Assembly (NCBI GenBank): GCA_902475535.1
Contig: CABRZR010000002.1
Location: 62,001-126,000, forward strand
From: QAMH01 sp900556425
GTDB taxonomy: Bacteria > Actinomycetota > Coriobacteriia > Coriobacteriales > QAMH01
Reading direction: 5' to 3'
DNA: 64,000 nt
A model generated the notes under the pieces. It saw only the letters and a program-made list of their open reading frames with translations, was not told the origin of the DNA and did not search any database. A program made the translations under genes and the position numbers. Positions 42,904-49,958 of this stretch are shown here, piece by piece (position 1 is the stretch's first letter; each line of letters starts with the position of its first letter).

Positions 42904-43314
42904 CTAGTGATTTGTGCGCATCACGGTCGCGCTCATGCGGGCGACGAGATTGCCAGGCTCGTCGAAGAGGTCGATCGTGAAGAAGGCGAGATTACGACCG
43001 AGCTTGTCGGGATGGGCGACGGCCTTGAGCTTGTTGCCCTTGACGCGGCGCATGTGGGCGATGCTGGAATTGGTCGAGGCTGAGGGCGGCTGGTTGACGT
43101 TGCTCGCGACAGCGAGCGCGTAGTCCGCGAGCGAGAAGAAGACTCCGCCCATCACGAAACCCTGGGCATTGTGATGGCGATCGTCGATTTCCATGCTCAC
43201 GGTCGCGATGCCGGTTTCGAAGTCGTAGTCGTCAATGGTTGCTCCCAGGCACTTGCGCGCGAACTCGTCATCGGCAAAGTATGCGCGAATGTCCTCGATG
43301 TTGTCGAAATCCAC
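42904..43314 (-). CDS. PaaI-type hotdog-fold thioesterase
   Basis: A 136-residue hotdog-fold acyl-CoA thioesterase of the PaaI/YbgC-like group. The typical signature HHNAQGFVMGGVFFSLADYA is present, in which the Asn-Gly and Asp/Glu-equivalent positions form the active site. IDDRHHNAQG precedes the long hotdog helix, and the AVAHPDKLGRNLAFFTIDL strand follows. The start is taken as GTG at 43314, because AGAGGAG precedes it by 6 bases; the frame continues upstream to 43419 without an SD. The substrate is unknown. Confidence 0.85.
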   Translation of the reverse strand: MDFDNIEDIRAYFADDEFARKCLGATIDDYDFETGIATVSMEIDDRHHNAQGFVMGGVFFSLADYALAVASNVNQPPSASTNSSIAHMRRVKGNKLKAVAHPDKLGRNLAFFTIDLFDEPGNLVARMSATVMRTNH

Positions 43315-43471
43315 GGCTACTCCTCTTTTCTCGCGGATAGTGCCATCAGTGTAGACCAACAGATAACGTCTTGGTACATGGGTTCGGGATTGACGCGTTC
43401 GAGATGCCCGAAAACGCATTATTCGCTAGAATAGGGGCGCATGGTCGTAGTTAAGGAGCCGCGCAACAAAA

Positions 43472-44797
43472 ATGTTTACCGTGATTAGCATTTTGCTCGT
43501 CATCTTTTTCCTCTTGATGAACGCCTTCTTCGTCATCGCAGAATTCGCTCTGGTACGTGTCCGCAAGTCGCAGATCGAGCTTGCCGTTGAGGAGAAGAAG
43601 CCCGGTGCACGCGCTGCCAAGAAAATCGCCGAGAACATAAACGCGTATCTTTCGGCCTGTCAGCTCGGCATCACGCTCGCATCTCTTGCCATAGGCTGGC
43701 TGGGAGAGCCTGCCGTGTCTGCCGTTCTCGAAATGCCGCTTCTTGCAGCTGGACTGCCCGAGAGCACCATCTATCCCATTTGCGTCGGCGTCGGCTTCTT
43801 CATCGTGACGACGCTGCACGTCGTGGTGGGCGAGCTCATTCCCAAGTCCTTCGCGATCTTCTCGACCGAGAAGTACGCGTTGGCGACTGCGGGCCCCCTC
43901 GCGTTCTTCTACAAGATCACGTATCCGTTCATGTGGTTGTTCAACGGCATCACCAATCTCGTCGTCCGCGCGACTGGTCATGACCCGGCAAAGGAACACG
44001 AGGTTTACACAGACGAGGAGATTAAGCTGCTCATCGACGAATCGACGGAAAGCGGGCTCATCGATCCTGAGCAAAACGAGTACGTCGATAACATCTTCGA
44101 TTTGGGAGACAAGGACGCCGAGGCCATCATGACGCCGCGCATGGACATGATTTGCCTTGATACCGAGGATACGCTCGAGGAGAACCTTGCCCTCATTCAC
44201 GAGCACAAGTACACGCGTTATCCCGTGTGCAGCGGCTCGAAGGATAACGTCATCGGCTTCGTGCACGTGAAGGACCTCTTCGATCAGGAGCGGGGCCTGC
44301 CCCTTGAGGACTGGAACATCCGCGAGCTTCCCGCCGTGCCCGAGACGTTGCCCATCGCGCGCCTTCTCGACACGCTGAGGGAAAACCGCACGGGCATCTG
44401 CCAGGTAATCGACGAGCATGGCGGCACGGCCGGCATCGTGACCATGTCCGATGTGTTCGAGCAGATCGTGGGCCGTGTCGATGACGAGTACTATCACGAC
44501 GACGAGGAAGAGGAGGTCGTCGAGCTTTCCGACGGCAACTTCGAGATCGACGGCGCGCTTGCCATCGACGACCTCGAGGAGATTATCGGCTTCAGGCCCG
44601 AGCAGGCCGACGAGGTCGAGACCGTGGGTGGTCTGTTCATGGCGCTTACCGATGGCATTCCCGACGAAGGCGATGTCGCGGAGATGGATCACTACGACAA
44701 GCACGTCAAGTTCACCGTGCTGAGCATGGATCGCCATCGCATCGACAAGATCAGGTGTGTTGTCACCGTTGCCGAGTCCGAGGACGAGGAAGATTAG
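43472..44797 (+). CDS. CNNM/CBS-domain membrane protein (hemolysin C / CorC-like transporter)
   Basis: A 441-residue protein with an N-terminal DUF21/CNNM membrane domain of three to four helices (VISILLVIFFLLMNAFFVIAE; AYLSACQLGITLASLAIGWL; GELIPKSFAI), a CBS pair (DAEAIMTPRMDMICLD ... GTAGIVTMSDVFEQIVG) and a C-terminal CorC_HlyC domain (GLFMALTDGIPDEGD). Related proteins export Mg2+ or other divalent cations; the historic name hemolysin is not evidence of haemolysis. SD AAGGAG lies 14 bases upstream. Confidence 0.92.
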   Translation: MFTVISILLVIFFLLMNAFFVIAEFALVRVRKSQIELAVEEKKPGARAAKKIAENINAYLSACQLGITLASLAIGWLGEPAVSAVLEMPLLAAGLPESTIYPICVGVGFFIVTTLHVVVGELIPKSFAIFSTEKYALATAGPLAFFYKITYPFMWLFNGITNLVVRATGHDPAKEHEVYTDEEIKLLIDESTESGLIDPEQNEYVDNIFDLGDKDAEAIMTPRMDMICLDTEDTLEENLALIHEHKYTRYPVCSGSKDNVIGFVHVKDLFDQERGLPLEDWNIRELPAVPETLPIARLLDTLRENRTGICQVIDEHGGTAGIVTMSDVFEQIVGRVDDEYYHDDEEEEVVELSDGNFEIDGALAIDDLEEIIGFRPEQADEVETVGGLFMALTDGIPDEGDVAEMDHYDKHVKFTVLSMDRHRIDKIRCVVTVAESEDEED

Positions 44798-44845
44798 GCG
44801 AGATCGAGTCGAAAAAGTTCTTGTAATCGAGATCGCTTATATGTC

Positions 44846-45457
44846 CTAAGCGCGCCAGATATCGTCATCGCAGATAGCCTCCATGAGCCATGGCCCGCGC
44901 ATGGCGATGTTGCCAACCCACGAGAGCGTCCCGCGCGTCCAGCGCGCCAGTGCGACAAATTCAATGGAATTATCGAAGAGGGTCACTTCATCACATAGCC
45001 TGATAACGCTGGACAGGTTTCGCATCGAGGCGATGTAACGACGACGTACCGTCTCTTCTTCGACCGGATGACCTCCTACAGACACGCGATGCGCAATGCG
45101 ATCGAGTGCCAATTGGGATGAAGCGACTCCGATGTAGTACAGCACGATGCGATAGCCCTCGTCTTGGGCCCTACGGATGGTTTTCAAACAGGTGCGGCCC
45201 GTAAGCGTGGTCTCCTGATTGAAGCTCACGTGATGCGAGAGGCAATCGTCAATGCGATGAAGCGCTTCGCGCCCAGCGCGAATTTGATCGGCGCTTGATT
45301 GGGGATTTCCGTCAAATTCGACTACGATTTCATCGGAGTTTATGCGCACGAGGGAACGCGGTGTCGAGGATCCTCTCCAAAAGTCCGTATGATAGAACGT
45401 CGATTTGCCCGCTCCATTTACACCGGCAAAGATCACGTACGTAGGAGCTTTCATCAA
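44846..45457 (-). CDS. Zeta-toxin-family ATP-binding protein
   Basis: A 203-residue P-loop protein of the zeta toxin/UDP-sugar-kinase-like group. It has Walker A GVNGAGKST, RINSDEIVVEFDG (substrate-binding Asp/Glu as in zeta) and SFNQETTLTG, then Arg-rich VRRRYIAS. PezT/zeta toxins phosphorylate UDP-N-acetylglucosamine and block wall synthesis; activity here is untested. The start overlaps the stop of the upstream HTH gene (ATGA), an antitoxin-toxin layout, but the partner is not an epsilon/PezA-type antitoxin. It ends 49 bases from the convergent CNNM gene. Confidence 0.8.
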   Translation of the reverse strand: MMKAPTYVIFAGVNGAGKSTFYHTDFWRGSSTPRSLVRINSDEIVVEFDGNPQSSADQIRAGREALHRIDDCLSHHVSFNQETTLTGRTCLKTIRRAQDEGYRIVLYYIGVASSQLALDRIAHRVSVGGHPVEEETVRRRYIASMRNLSSVIRLCDEVTLFDNSIEFVALARWTRGTLSWVGNIAMRGPWLMEAICDDDIWRA

Positions 45458-45846
45458 TACACCCCAGATTTGATCAATTGGGCTTGCTTGCGCTGAAGAA
45501 AGAAATCGGCCACTGCCATGTAGAAGTCTGCTTCCTCGCTACTTTTTGCTTGCGACATCATTTCCTCGGTAGGAATGTGTTGGAAGAGGGCGCGGCAACG
45601 GTCATACAGCTCATGGAGCACATTGTCTGTTTTTGCAGGAGACATCCCCTCGTTCTGGAGGTCTTTGACCTGGTTTTTAGGACGTCCTGCCTTGGGCTTT
45701 TCCATAAGGCGCTGCAGGACATCTTCTTCGCGAAGCACCCATCCGCGACCACATTTCGTTGCGGGCAATTGACCCGATTTGATAAGTGCTCGGACACGTG
45801 CATCACTAATGTTCAGCCGCTTTGCGCTTTCGGAAACGGATAACAT
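45454..45846 (-). CDS. Helix-turn-helix protein, probable antitoxin of the zeta-type pair
   Basis: A 130-residue protein. The N-terminus is an excisionase/MerR-like winged helix (MLSVSESAKRLNISDARVRA, then GRGWVLREEDVLQRL), suitable for DNA binding. The C-terminal half is helical and acidic (ELYDRCRALFQHIPTEEMM, EADFYMAVADFFLQRKQAQ) and could contact the toxin. It is translationally coupled to the zeta-like gene. A perfect inverted repeat lies 14 bases before its ATG, consistent with autorepression. SD TAGGAGG is 6 bases from the ATG. Confidence 0.75.
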   Translation of the reverse strand: MLSVSESAKRLNISDARVRALIKSGQLPATKCGRGWVLREEDVLQRLMEKPKAGRPKNQVKDLQNEGMSPAKTDNVLHELYDRCRALFQHIPTEEMMSQAKSSEEADFYMAVADFFLQRKQAQLIKSGVY

Positions 45847-45859
45847 AGCATCCTCCTAA

Positions 45860-45881
45860 ATTATTGCGTTATCGCAATAAT
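45860..45881. promoter_or_regulatory. Palindromic operator of the zeta-type toxin operon
   Basis: ATTATTGCG (45860-45868), spacer TTAT, CGCAATAAT (45873-45881): perfect 9-base arms just upstream of the HTH gene on the minus strand, where an autoregulating antitoxin would bind. Confidence 0.65.
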
Positions 45882-45988
45882 AACATGGAGAGCGATATGC
45901 ATGTACACTGATCCGAAAAAGTTCTTGCATTTTCATATGTCTGCGCGTAATATAGTCAATCGCGCTTGAAGCGCACTGCTCAATATAT

Positions 45989-46065
45989 TGCGGGGTGGAG
46001 CAGTCTGGTAGCTCGCCGGGCTCATAACCCGGAGGTCGTTGGTTCAAATCCAGCCCCCGCGACCA
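45989..46065 (+). tRNA. Initiator tRNA-fMet(CAT), also the attachment site of an island
   Basis: A complete 77-base tRNA with encoded CCA. Anticodon CAT is at 46023-46025, and the three G:C pairs CGGG/CCCG next to the anticodon loop are the initiator hallmark. Position 1 is T and position 72 is G, giving a wobble instead of the usual C1-A72 mismatch. Its 3' part from 46016 is repeated at 49733. Confidence 0.93.
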
Positions 46066-46182
46066 AACTCTCAGCCTCCTCTGGAGGCTTTTTCATTGCA
46101 TTTCTCCAGGTCACGCGCTTGTTCTGTAAGCCTGGTATTGCGGGGACATGTCCCTCTCGCATTCGGAACGCTAGATGAGTTC

Positions 46183-46539
46183 ATGTCCCAAGCTCCCGAA
46201 TACCACGGGCGAGAAGATGAGCTCGATCTCTGGGCGCAGCGCTCTTTCAAGCAGCAGATGCAGGACGTGTATGGTGAGGCGTACCGGCTCGTCAAGTATT
46301 CCCAGGAGGACAGCGACAAGCTCTCGGTGCAGTGGGACGTACTCGATGAGTTTTGCGCTATGACGTACCTCTCGCCCAACATCACGAAAGGCGAGAAGGA
46401 CACCCTCAGGCTGGCCGAGTGGGAACTGTACGATTACGTTTTCGGGGACAACACGTTCAAGAATGACAGCACAAGCGTGATGCGCTGGTTCAACCAGTGG
46501 ATGTTCGATGTGAACTACGCTGCCCTCGCCGAGGGCTAG
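46183..46539 (+). CDS. Hypothetical protein with C-terminal RWFNQWMFDVNYAA motif
   Basis: A 118-residue protein that I do not recognise. It is acidic, soluble and mostly helical (REDELDLWAQRSFKQQMQDV, LRLAEWELYDYVFG), with an aromatic C-terminus MRWFNQWMFDVNYAALAEG. The sequence encoding this end is duplicated almost exactly 2.4 kb downstream (48917-48961) behind a nuclease fragment. The ATG at 46183 has no strong SD, and the frame is open upstream to within the tRNA. It is the first gene inside the tRNA-bounded island. Confidence 0.5.
   Translation: MSQAPEYHGREDELDLWAQRSFKQQMQDVYGEAYRLVKYSQEDSDKLSVQWDVLDEFCAMTYLSPNITKGEKDTLRLAEWELYDYVFGDNTFKNDSTSVMRWFNQWMFDVNYAALAEG
46480..46524 (+). repeat. 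45-base direct repeat, copy 1
   Basis: Identical over 45 bases to 48917-48961. It encodes the MRWFNQWMFDVNYAA end of the 118-residue protein in the same reading frame as in copy 2. Confidence 0.9.
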
Positions 46540-46761
46540 GGGTATCCCTTTGTCGAAGGGCATTCGCGATTGTGAACTCGCTGCGTTCACAGATTAGAAA
46601 GCGGCCAAGATTCGGGCTTGCGGTTTCAAAGCATCCGGGGCGAGAGCCCGCAGCAGCTTTATTCAAGTAAGATAATCTTTTCCGCACGCATCGATATTTG
46701 CATGGCTAAAGATGCAACGTGCGCTGCTGTAAAATGTATCCTTAGTAAAACAGGAGGCATT

Positions 46762-48204
46762 ATGCAGCATCTCATCGGAAAGAACGATCCTGACATCTTT
46801 TCAGCCGCAAAGGAGAACCAATACTTCGATCGCAAGAGTGCGCGCAAGGATACGAAGGAAATTTCTAGGCACATCTGTGCTTTTGCGAACGCCTCGGGCG
46901 GAAAGCTGGTTATCGGTATCGAGGATGATGGCGAGATTACCGGATTCAAACGCGATGGTGCACATGACATCGAGGACTTCAAACAAGCTCCACTTGTTTG
47001 CTGCAAGCCAGTGCCGTTGGTGCGGTCTTTCGAGATTCCTGTGGTGAATTCCTGCGGAGAGGATGACCTCATCCTCATCCTTGACGTCGACGCATCAACG
47101 GATCATGTTATCGCCAGGCGCAATGATGGTGCCGTCTTTCTTCGCCAAGGCGATAGGAGCGTCGAGCTTAATCATGACCAGATAACTGCGCTCGAATACG
47201 ACAAGAACCAACGACGCTTCGAGGACGAGGTCGCGGACCGCTCCAGTATTGACGACATCGACCCAGAGGTCATGGCGCATTACAAGGAGGAGCTCGGCAC
47301 CGATGTCTCCGACGAGCAGGTTCTCCGCAGTCGCAGCATGCTTGTGGACGGCCATCTCACCAATGCCGGCGTGCTTCTCTTCGCCAGGCACCCAACGCAG
47401 TTCATTCCCTGTGCCCGTGTACGCGTGGTACGCCTTGACGGTAGCAGGATGGAGACGGGGCGCAGGCTCAACATAGTGAAGGACAGGACCTTCGACGGAC
47501 CCCTTCCCAAGGTCATCGAGGGGGTTAAGGAAATGGTTTCGAGCCAGCTGCGCGAATTTCAGTATTTGTCCGACGATGGCAGATTCAAGATTATTCCTGA
47601 GTACCCCGAGTTCTCCTGGTTTGAGGGTTTGGTCAACGCTGTGACTCATCGGAACTATGCCTATAGCGGTGACCATATCCGCGTGATGATGTACGACGAC
47701 CGTATGGAGATACTGAGTCCGGGCAAGCTGCCTAATGTAGTGACGCTGGAGAATATGCGCAATACTAGATGGGCGCGAAACCCGATCATAGCGAGAACGC
47801 TTACGGAGTTTGGGTGGGTGCGTGAGCTCAACGAGGGCGTGCAGCGCATCTATGACGAGATGGCGAGCTTCTTTTTAAACGATCCCATCTTTGAGGAACC
47901 GAATGATGCCTCAGTGCAGTTGACACTCGAGAACAGTATCACCTCACGAGTGTTGCGCCGGCAGGATGCGCTTACGAATAGTATTGGGCAGGCTGCCTTC
48001 GAGGGGTTGAACGAATATGAGCTTGCTGCGATGCAGTATGTATATGCTAAGGGTAGAGTGACAGTTGGCGAATTGTCGGAGTATCTCGGCCGTAGCGTGA
48101 AGATCTCTAGACCAACTCTCAGGGGACTTGTGGACAAGGGCCTTTTGGATTGGCACGGCTCGAATTCTAGGGACCCCTCGCAATACTACGACCTGCACAG
48201 ATGA
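46762..48204 (+). CDS. AlbA_2 (Schlafen-like) DNA-binding / RecG-like HATPase domain protein
   Basis: A 480-residue protein of the family annotated as ATP-binding or putative transcriptional regulators. The N-terminal AlbA_2 domain (ENQYFDRKSARKDTKEISRH, then FANASGGKLVIGIEDDGEI) is followed by a middle region and a C-terminal HATPase_c_4-like region (WFEGLVNAVTHRNYAYSGD; DRMEILSPGKLPNVVTLENM; RNPIIARTLTEFGWVRELNEG). It ends in a winged-helix-like domain (YVYAKGRVTVGELSEYLG). Such proteins are common in defence and accessory islands, but the function is uncertain. SD CAGGAGG is 6 bases from the ATG at 46762. A stretch TAAAAT upstream may be its -10. Confidence 0.8.
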   Translation: MQHLIGKNDPDIFSAAKENQYFDRKSARKDTKEISRHICAFANASGGKLVIGIEDDGEITGFKRDGAHDIEDFKQAPLVCCKPVPLVRSFEIPVVNSCGEDDLILILDVDASTDHVIARRNDGAVFLRQGDRSVELNHDQITALEYDKNQRRFEDEVADRSSIDDIDPEVMAHYKEELGTDVSDEQVLRSRSMLVDGHLTNAGVLLFARHPTQFIPCARVRVVRLDGSRMETGRRLNIVKDRTFDGPLPKVIEGVKEMVSSQLREFQYLSDDGRFKIIPEYPEFSWFEGLVNAVTHRNYAYSGDHIRVMMYDDRMEILSPGKLPNVVTLENMRNTRWARNPIIARTLTEFGWVRELNEGVQRIYDEMASFFLNDPIFEEPNDASVQLTLENSITSRVLRRQDALTNSIGQAAFEGLNEYELAAMQYVYAKGRVTVGELSEYLGRSVKISRPTLRGLVDKGLLDWHGSNSRDPSQYYDLHR

Positions 48205-48206
48205 GA

Positions 48207-48326
48207 GTAGGTTCGAGTAAGTCCTAGTAGGTTCGAGTAAGGCGAATGCCGCGAGAGCTTCTGAAGGCGTGGGCACGTTCCGAACCCGTACCTTTGGGTT
48301 CGAGTAGGTTCGAGTAGGGTTCGAGC
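48207..48326. repeat. Degenerate tandem repeat of GTAGGTTCGAGT
   Basis: Starting right after the AlbA_2 gene stop, the unit AGTAGGTTCGAGTAAG occurs twice in direct tandem, and GGGTTCGAGT/AGGTTCGAGT three more times about 80 bases later. No gene is seen in this stretch. Confidence 0.6.
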
Positions 48327-48376
48327 TTGCAGCAAGGGGTTTTCCAAGACCAATCTCTACCAGCTCAGACTGTTCT

Positions 48377-48976
48377 ATGAAATGCCCCCCAGATTTTCCA
48401 TGTACCGAGTGGAAAATCTTTCCAGTTGCTTTCATGGGCGCACTATCGTTCGCTCATAAAGGTGACAAATTCCAAGGCCCGCGTATGGTACGAGAAAGAG
48501 GCCTTGGAGCAAGCCTGGTGTTTTACAACTATATCTTGAAGTGCTTTGTGCTCATCGATCTAAAAACTACCAAGATCACCCACCAAGATGTCGGTCAGAT
48601 GGACATGTACGTACGCATGTATGACGATCTCAAACGTGCCGAAGGAGACAATCCCACGCTGGGTATCGTTCTGTGCGCGGAAACCGATGCGGACATCGCT
48701 CGCTATTCGGTGTTACATGGCAATGAACAGCTTTTTGCTGCCAAATATGAGTTGTATCTCCCTACCGAAGAGCAGTTGCGAGCTGAGATTGAGGCGCAGA
48801 AGGCCGTGTTTGAGGCGCAGCAAAGTGAGAGTAATGACGACCGACATGAAGGCACAGGACTTGGAGAACTCTACCCTTTGGCTGACCGTCAAAGACTGGT
48901 AAGGAGGTCGTGCTGTATGCGCTGGTTCAACCAGTGGATGTTCGATGTGAACTACGCTGCCTTCGTCGAGAGCTAG
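48377..48976 (+). pseudogene. Truncated YhcG/DUF1016-type PDDEXK nuclease fused to a duplicated gene end
   Basis: From about 48508 the frame matches the C-terminal end of YhcG-family PDDEXK nucleases (LVFYNYILKCFVLIDLKTTK, HQDVGQMDMYVRMYDDLKRA, NPTLGIVLCAETDADIARY, KYELYLPTEEQLRAEIE). The N-terminal DUF1016 helical domain is missing, and so is the first catalytic Asp (normally VDLVFYN; here it reads ASLVFYN); the DLK half remains. Upstream of the junction, about 44 residues are unrelated. Downstream the frame runs into the duplicated MRWFNQWMFDVNYAA sequence. This is a rearranged remnant, unlikely to be catalytic. Confidence 0.75.
48917..48961 (+). repeat. 45-base direct repeat, copy 2
   Basis: Identical to 46480-46524. 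Here it forms the tail of the nuclease-fragment frame. An SD-like AAGGAGG (48901-48907) lies before the ATG at 48917, as if it could also begin a 19-residue peptide ending AAFVES. Confidence 0.9.
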
Positions 48977-48986
48977 GATCATTCTT

Positions 48987-49376
48987 TTATGCAATGGGTT
49001 CGTCGGTTCCTCGTGGTGACTTCAGGGAGTCCATATCGACAGGGTCGCAAAGCCCCTCCACCTGTTTTATGAAATCTGGCAATTCATCGAATACGATCTC
49101 GGCGATCATGGTCCAGTTCGTGCCTTCGTAATCGTGTGCGAGACGATGACGCAAGCCGGAAATTTCTGCCCAAGGTATCTCTGGATGCTGCTCGGCCAGT
49201 TGACGGGAGAGTCGATTCGTCTGTTCTCCTATGTTAAACAAGGGTGTGGTTACGAGCCATTGGGTTTCGAGATCATTGAGCAAATCTTCGCGTGTAATAC
49301 CACGCTCTGCAATGATACGCGAGAGTTGGGTGCCAAGCTCGCTAATTCGTCGCAATCGATACTGGTCATCTCTCAT
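48987..49376 (-). CDS. HepT-like HEPN ribonuclease toxin
   Basis: A 129-residue HEPN-domain protein (DUF86/HepT-like). The Rx4-6H motif that forms the RNase active site in HEPN toxins is present as ISGLRHRLAHDYEG (Arg...His, then the Tyr that is AMPylated in characterised HepT). The N-terminal helices (IGEQTNRLSRQLAEQHPEIP) fit the family. The start overlaps the stop of the nucleotidyltransferase gene (ATGA). In studied pairs the toxin is neutralised by AMPylation at the Tyr; here that is inference from the motif. Confidence 0.85.
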   Translation of the reverse strand: MRDDQYRLRRISELGTQLSRIIAERGITREDLLNDLETQWLVTTPLFNIGEQTNRLSRQLAEQHPEIPWAEISGLRHRLAHDYEGTNWTMIAEIVFDELPDFIKQVEGLCDPVDMDSLKSPRGTDEPIA

Positions 49377-49669
49377 AAGGCAATCGCTTCTCTGAGTACG
49401 GTATCGCGGAAGGAACCGGAGTCTAGCTCCGAAAGCTCGTATACGTCAACTTGTTTGCCAGATATGCGATGAAGCTCCTCGGCAAGGCCGAATATGCCGA
49501 GGGCCTTGAAACCGTCATTTCCGACGAGTAGCACGTCGATGTCAGACGACTCGTCGGCGTTTCCGCGAGCATAGGATCCGAACAGGCTCGCCGAGGCCAT
49601 GTTGTACTTCAGCAGAAGGGGCTCGATCATGAGACGGATTTCATCAATCGAATAGACTTTTGCGGTCAT
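49373..49669 (-). CDS. MntA-like minimal nucleotidyltransferase antitoxin
   Basis: A 98-residue MNT-family nucleotidyltransferase. The catalytic motif GSYARGNADESSDIDVLL (GSx10DxD) is intact, followed by VDVYELSELD, typical of the family. In HepT/MntA modules it adds AMP to the HEPN toxin's Tyr and so blocks it. The ATG at 49669 is preferred because AAGGAGG lies 8 bases upstream; the frame extends to 49720. It is the last complete gene before the tRNA fragment at 49733. Confidence 0.87.
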   Translation of the reverse strand: MTAKVYSIDEIRLMIEPLLLKYNMASASLFGSYARGNADESSDIDVLLVGNDGFKALGIFGLAEELHRISGKQVDVYELSELDSGSFRDTVLREAIAL

Positions 49670-49732
49670 GTCGGCAATCCTCCTTCGCGAAGCGCGGATT
49701 GGTGTATGGTCATTATACAAAGTTTGTGACCT

Positions 49733-49782
49733 CCGGGCTCATAACCCGGAGGTCGTTGGTTTAAATACTGTCACCGCAACCA
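49733..49782 (+). repeat. Right-end tRNA-fMet fragment (attachment-site remnant)
   Basis: It repeats the anticodon stem-loop and part of the T arm of tRNA-fMet exactly for 29 bases, then diverges (TTAAATACTGT) and returns to ACCGCAACCA, the common initiator-tRNA 3' end. It lacks a 5' half, so it is not a functional tRNA. Confidence 0.85.
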
Positions 49783-49791
49783 AAACTTACG

Positions 49792-49828
49792 AGGTCAGAA
49801 GTTGTTTTTTCTGACCTGCTTTTTCTTC
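49792..49828 (+). terminator. Terminator-like hairpin after the tRNA fragment
   Basis: AGGTCAGAA (49792-49800) / TTCTGACCT (49809-49817), T-rich loop, then GCTTTTTCTTC. It points in the plus direction; this may be the displaced original terminator of the tRNA gene. Confidence 0.6.
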
Positions 49829-49883
49829 TTTCCTGACAACGTTAATAAAACAGGGCAAAAACGGGGCAAATAACCAAAACGAA

Positions 49884-49917
49884 GGCGGGCTGTCGAGGAA
49901 TCCCTCGACAGCCCGCC
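49884..49917 (-). terminator. Strong hairpin downstream of the 39-residue gene
   Basis: A perfect 15-base stem, GGCGGGCTGTCGAGG (49884-49898) / CCTCGACAGCCCGCC (49903-49917), with loop AATC. On the minus strand it is followed by TTCGTTTTGG, 41 bases after the small gene's stop. Confidence 0.7.
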
Positions 49918-49958
49918 TGTTTGAGATTGGGCACCGGTGATTACCGGCTTGCGTTCTA

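Larger units (their letters stand above)
46016..49766. mobile_element. Decayed tRNA-fMet-integrated island
   Basis: A 29-base exact direct repeat (CCGGGCTCATAACCCGGAGG... through GTTGGTT) occurs at 46016-46044, inside tRNA-fMet, and at 49733-49761. Identity continues for AAAT after one mismatch, and ACCGCAACCA, resembling the tRNA 3' end, follows the right copy. The 3.7 kb between holds a short unknown gene, an AlbA_2-type ATPase, a broken nuclease and a HepT/MntA pair, all accessory. No integrase or excisionase is present, so the element is probably a remnant. Confidence 0.75.

Noticed and set aside
48205..48330. CRISPR array or tRNA fragment
   Set aside because: Units are 10-14 bases, irregularly spaced, and no cloverleaf folds around the TTCGA.
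47944..48435. 163-residue minus-strand frame with repeated EPTRTYSN
   Set aside because: The peptide repeat is simply the translation of the AGGTTCGAGT DNA repeat; no SD or conserved domain.
49733..49782. Second functional tRNA-Met
   Set aside because: There is no 5' acceptor strand or D arm; it is only a 3' fragment matching tRNA-fMet.
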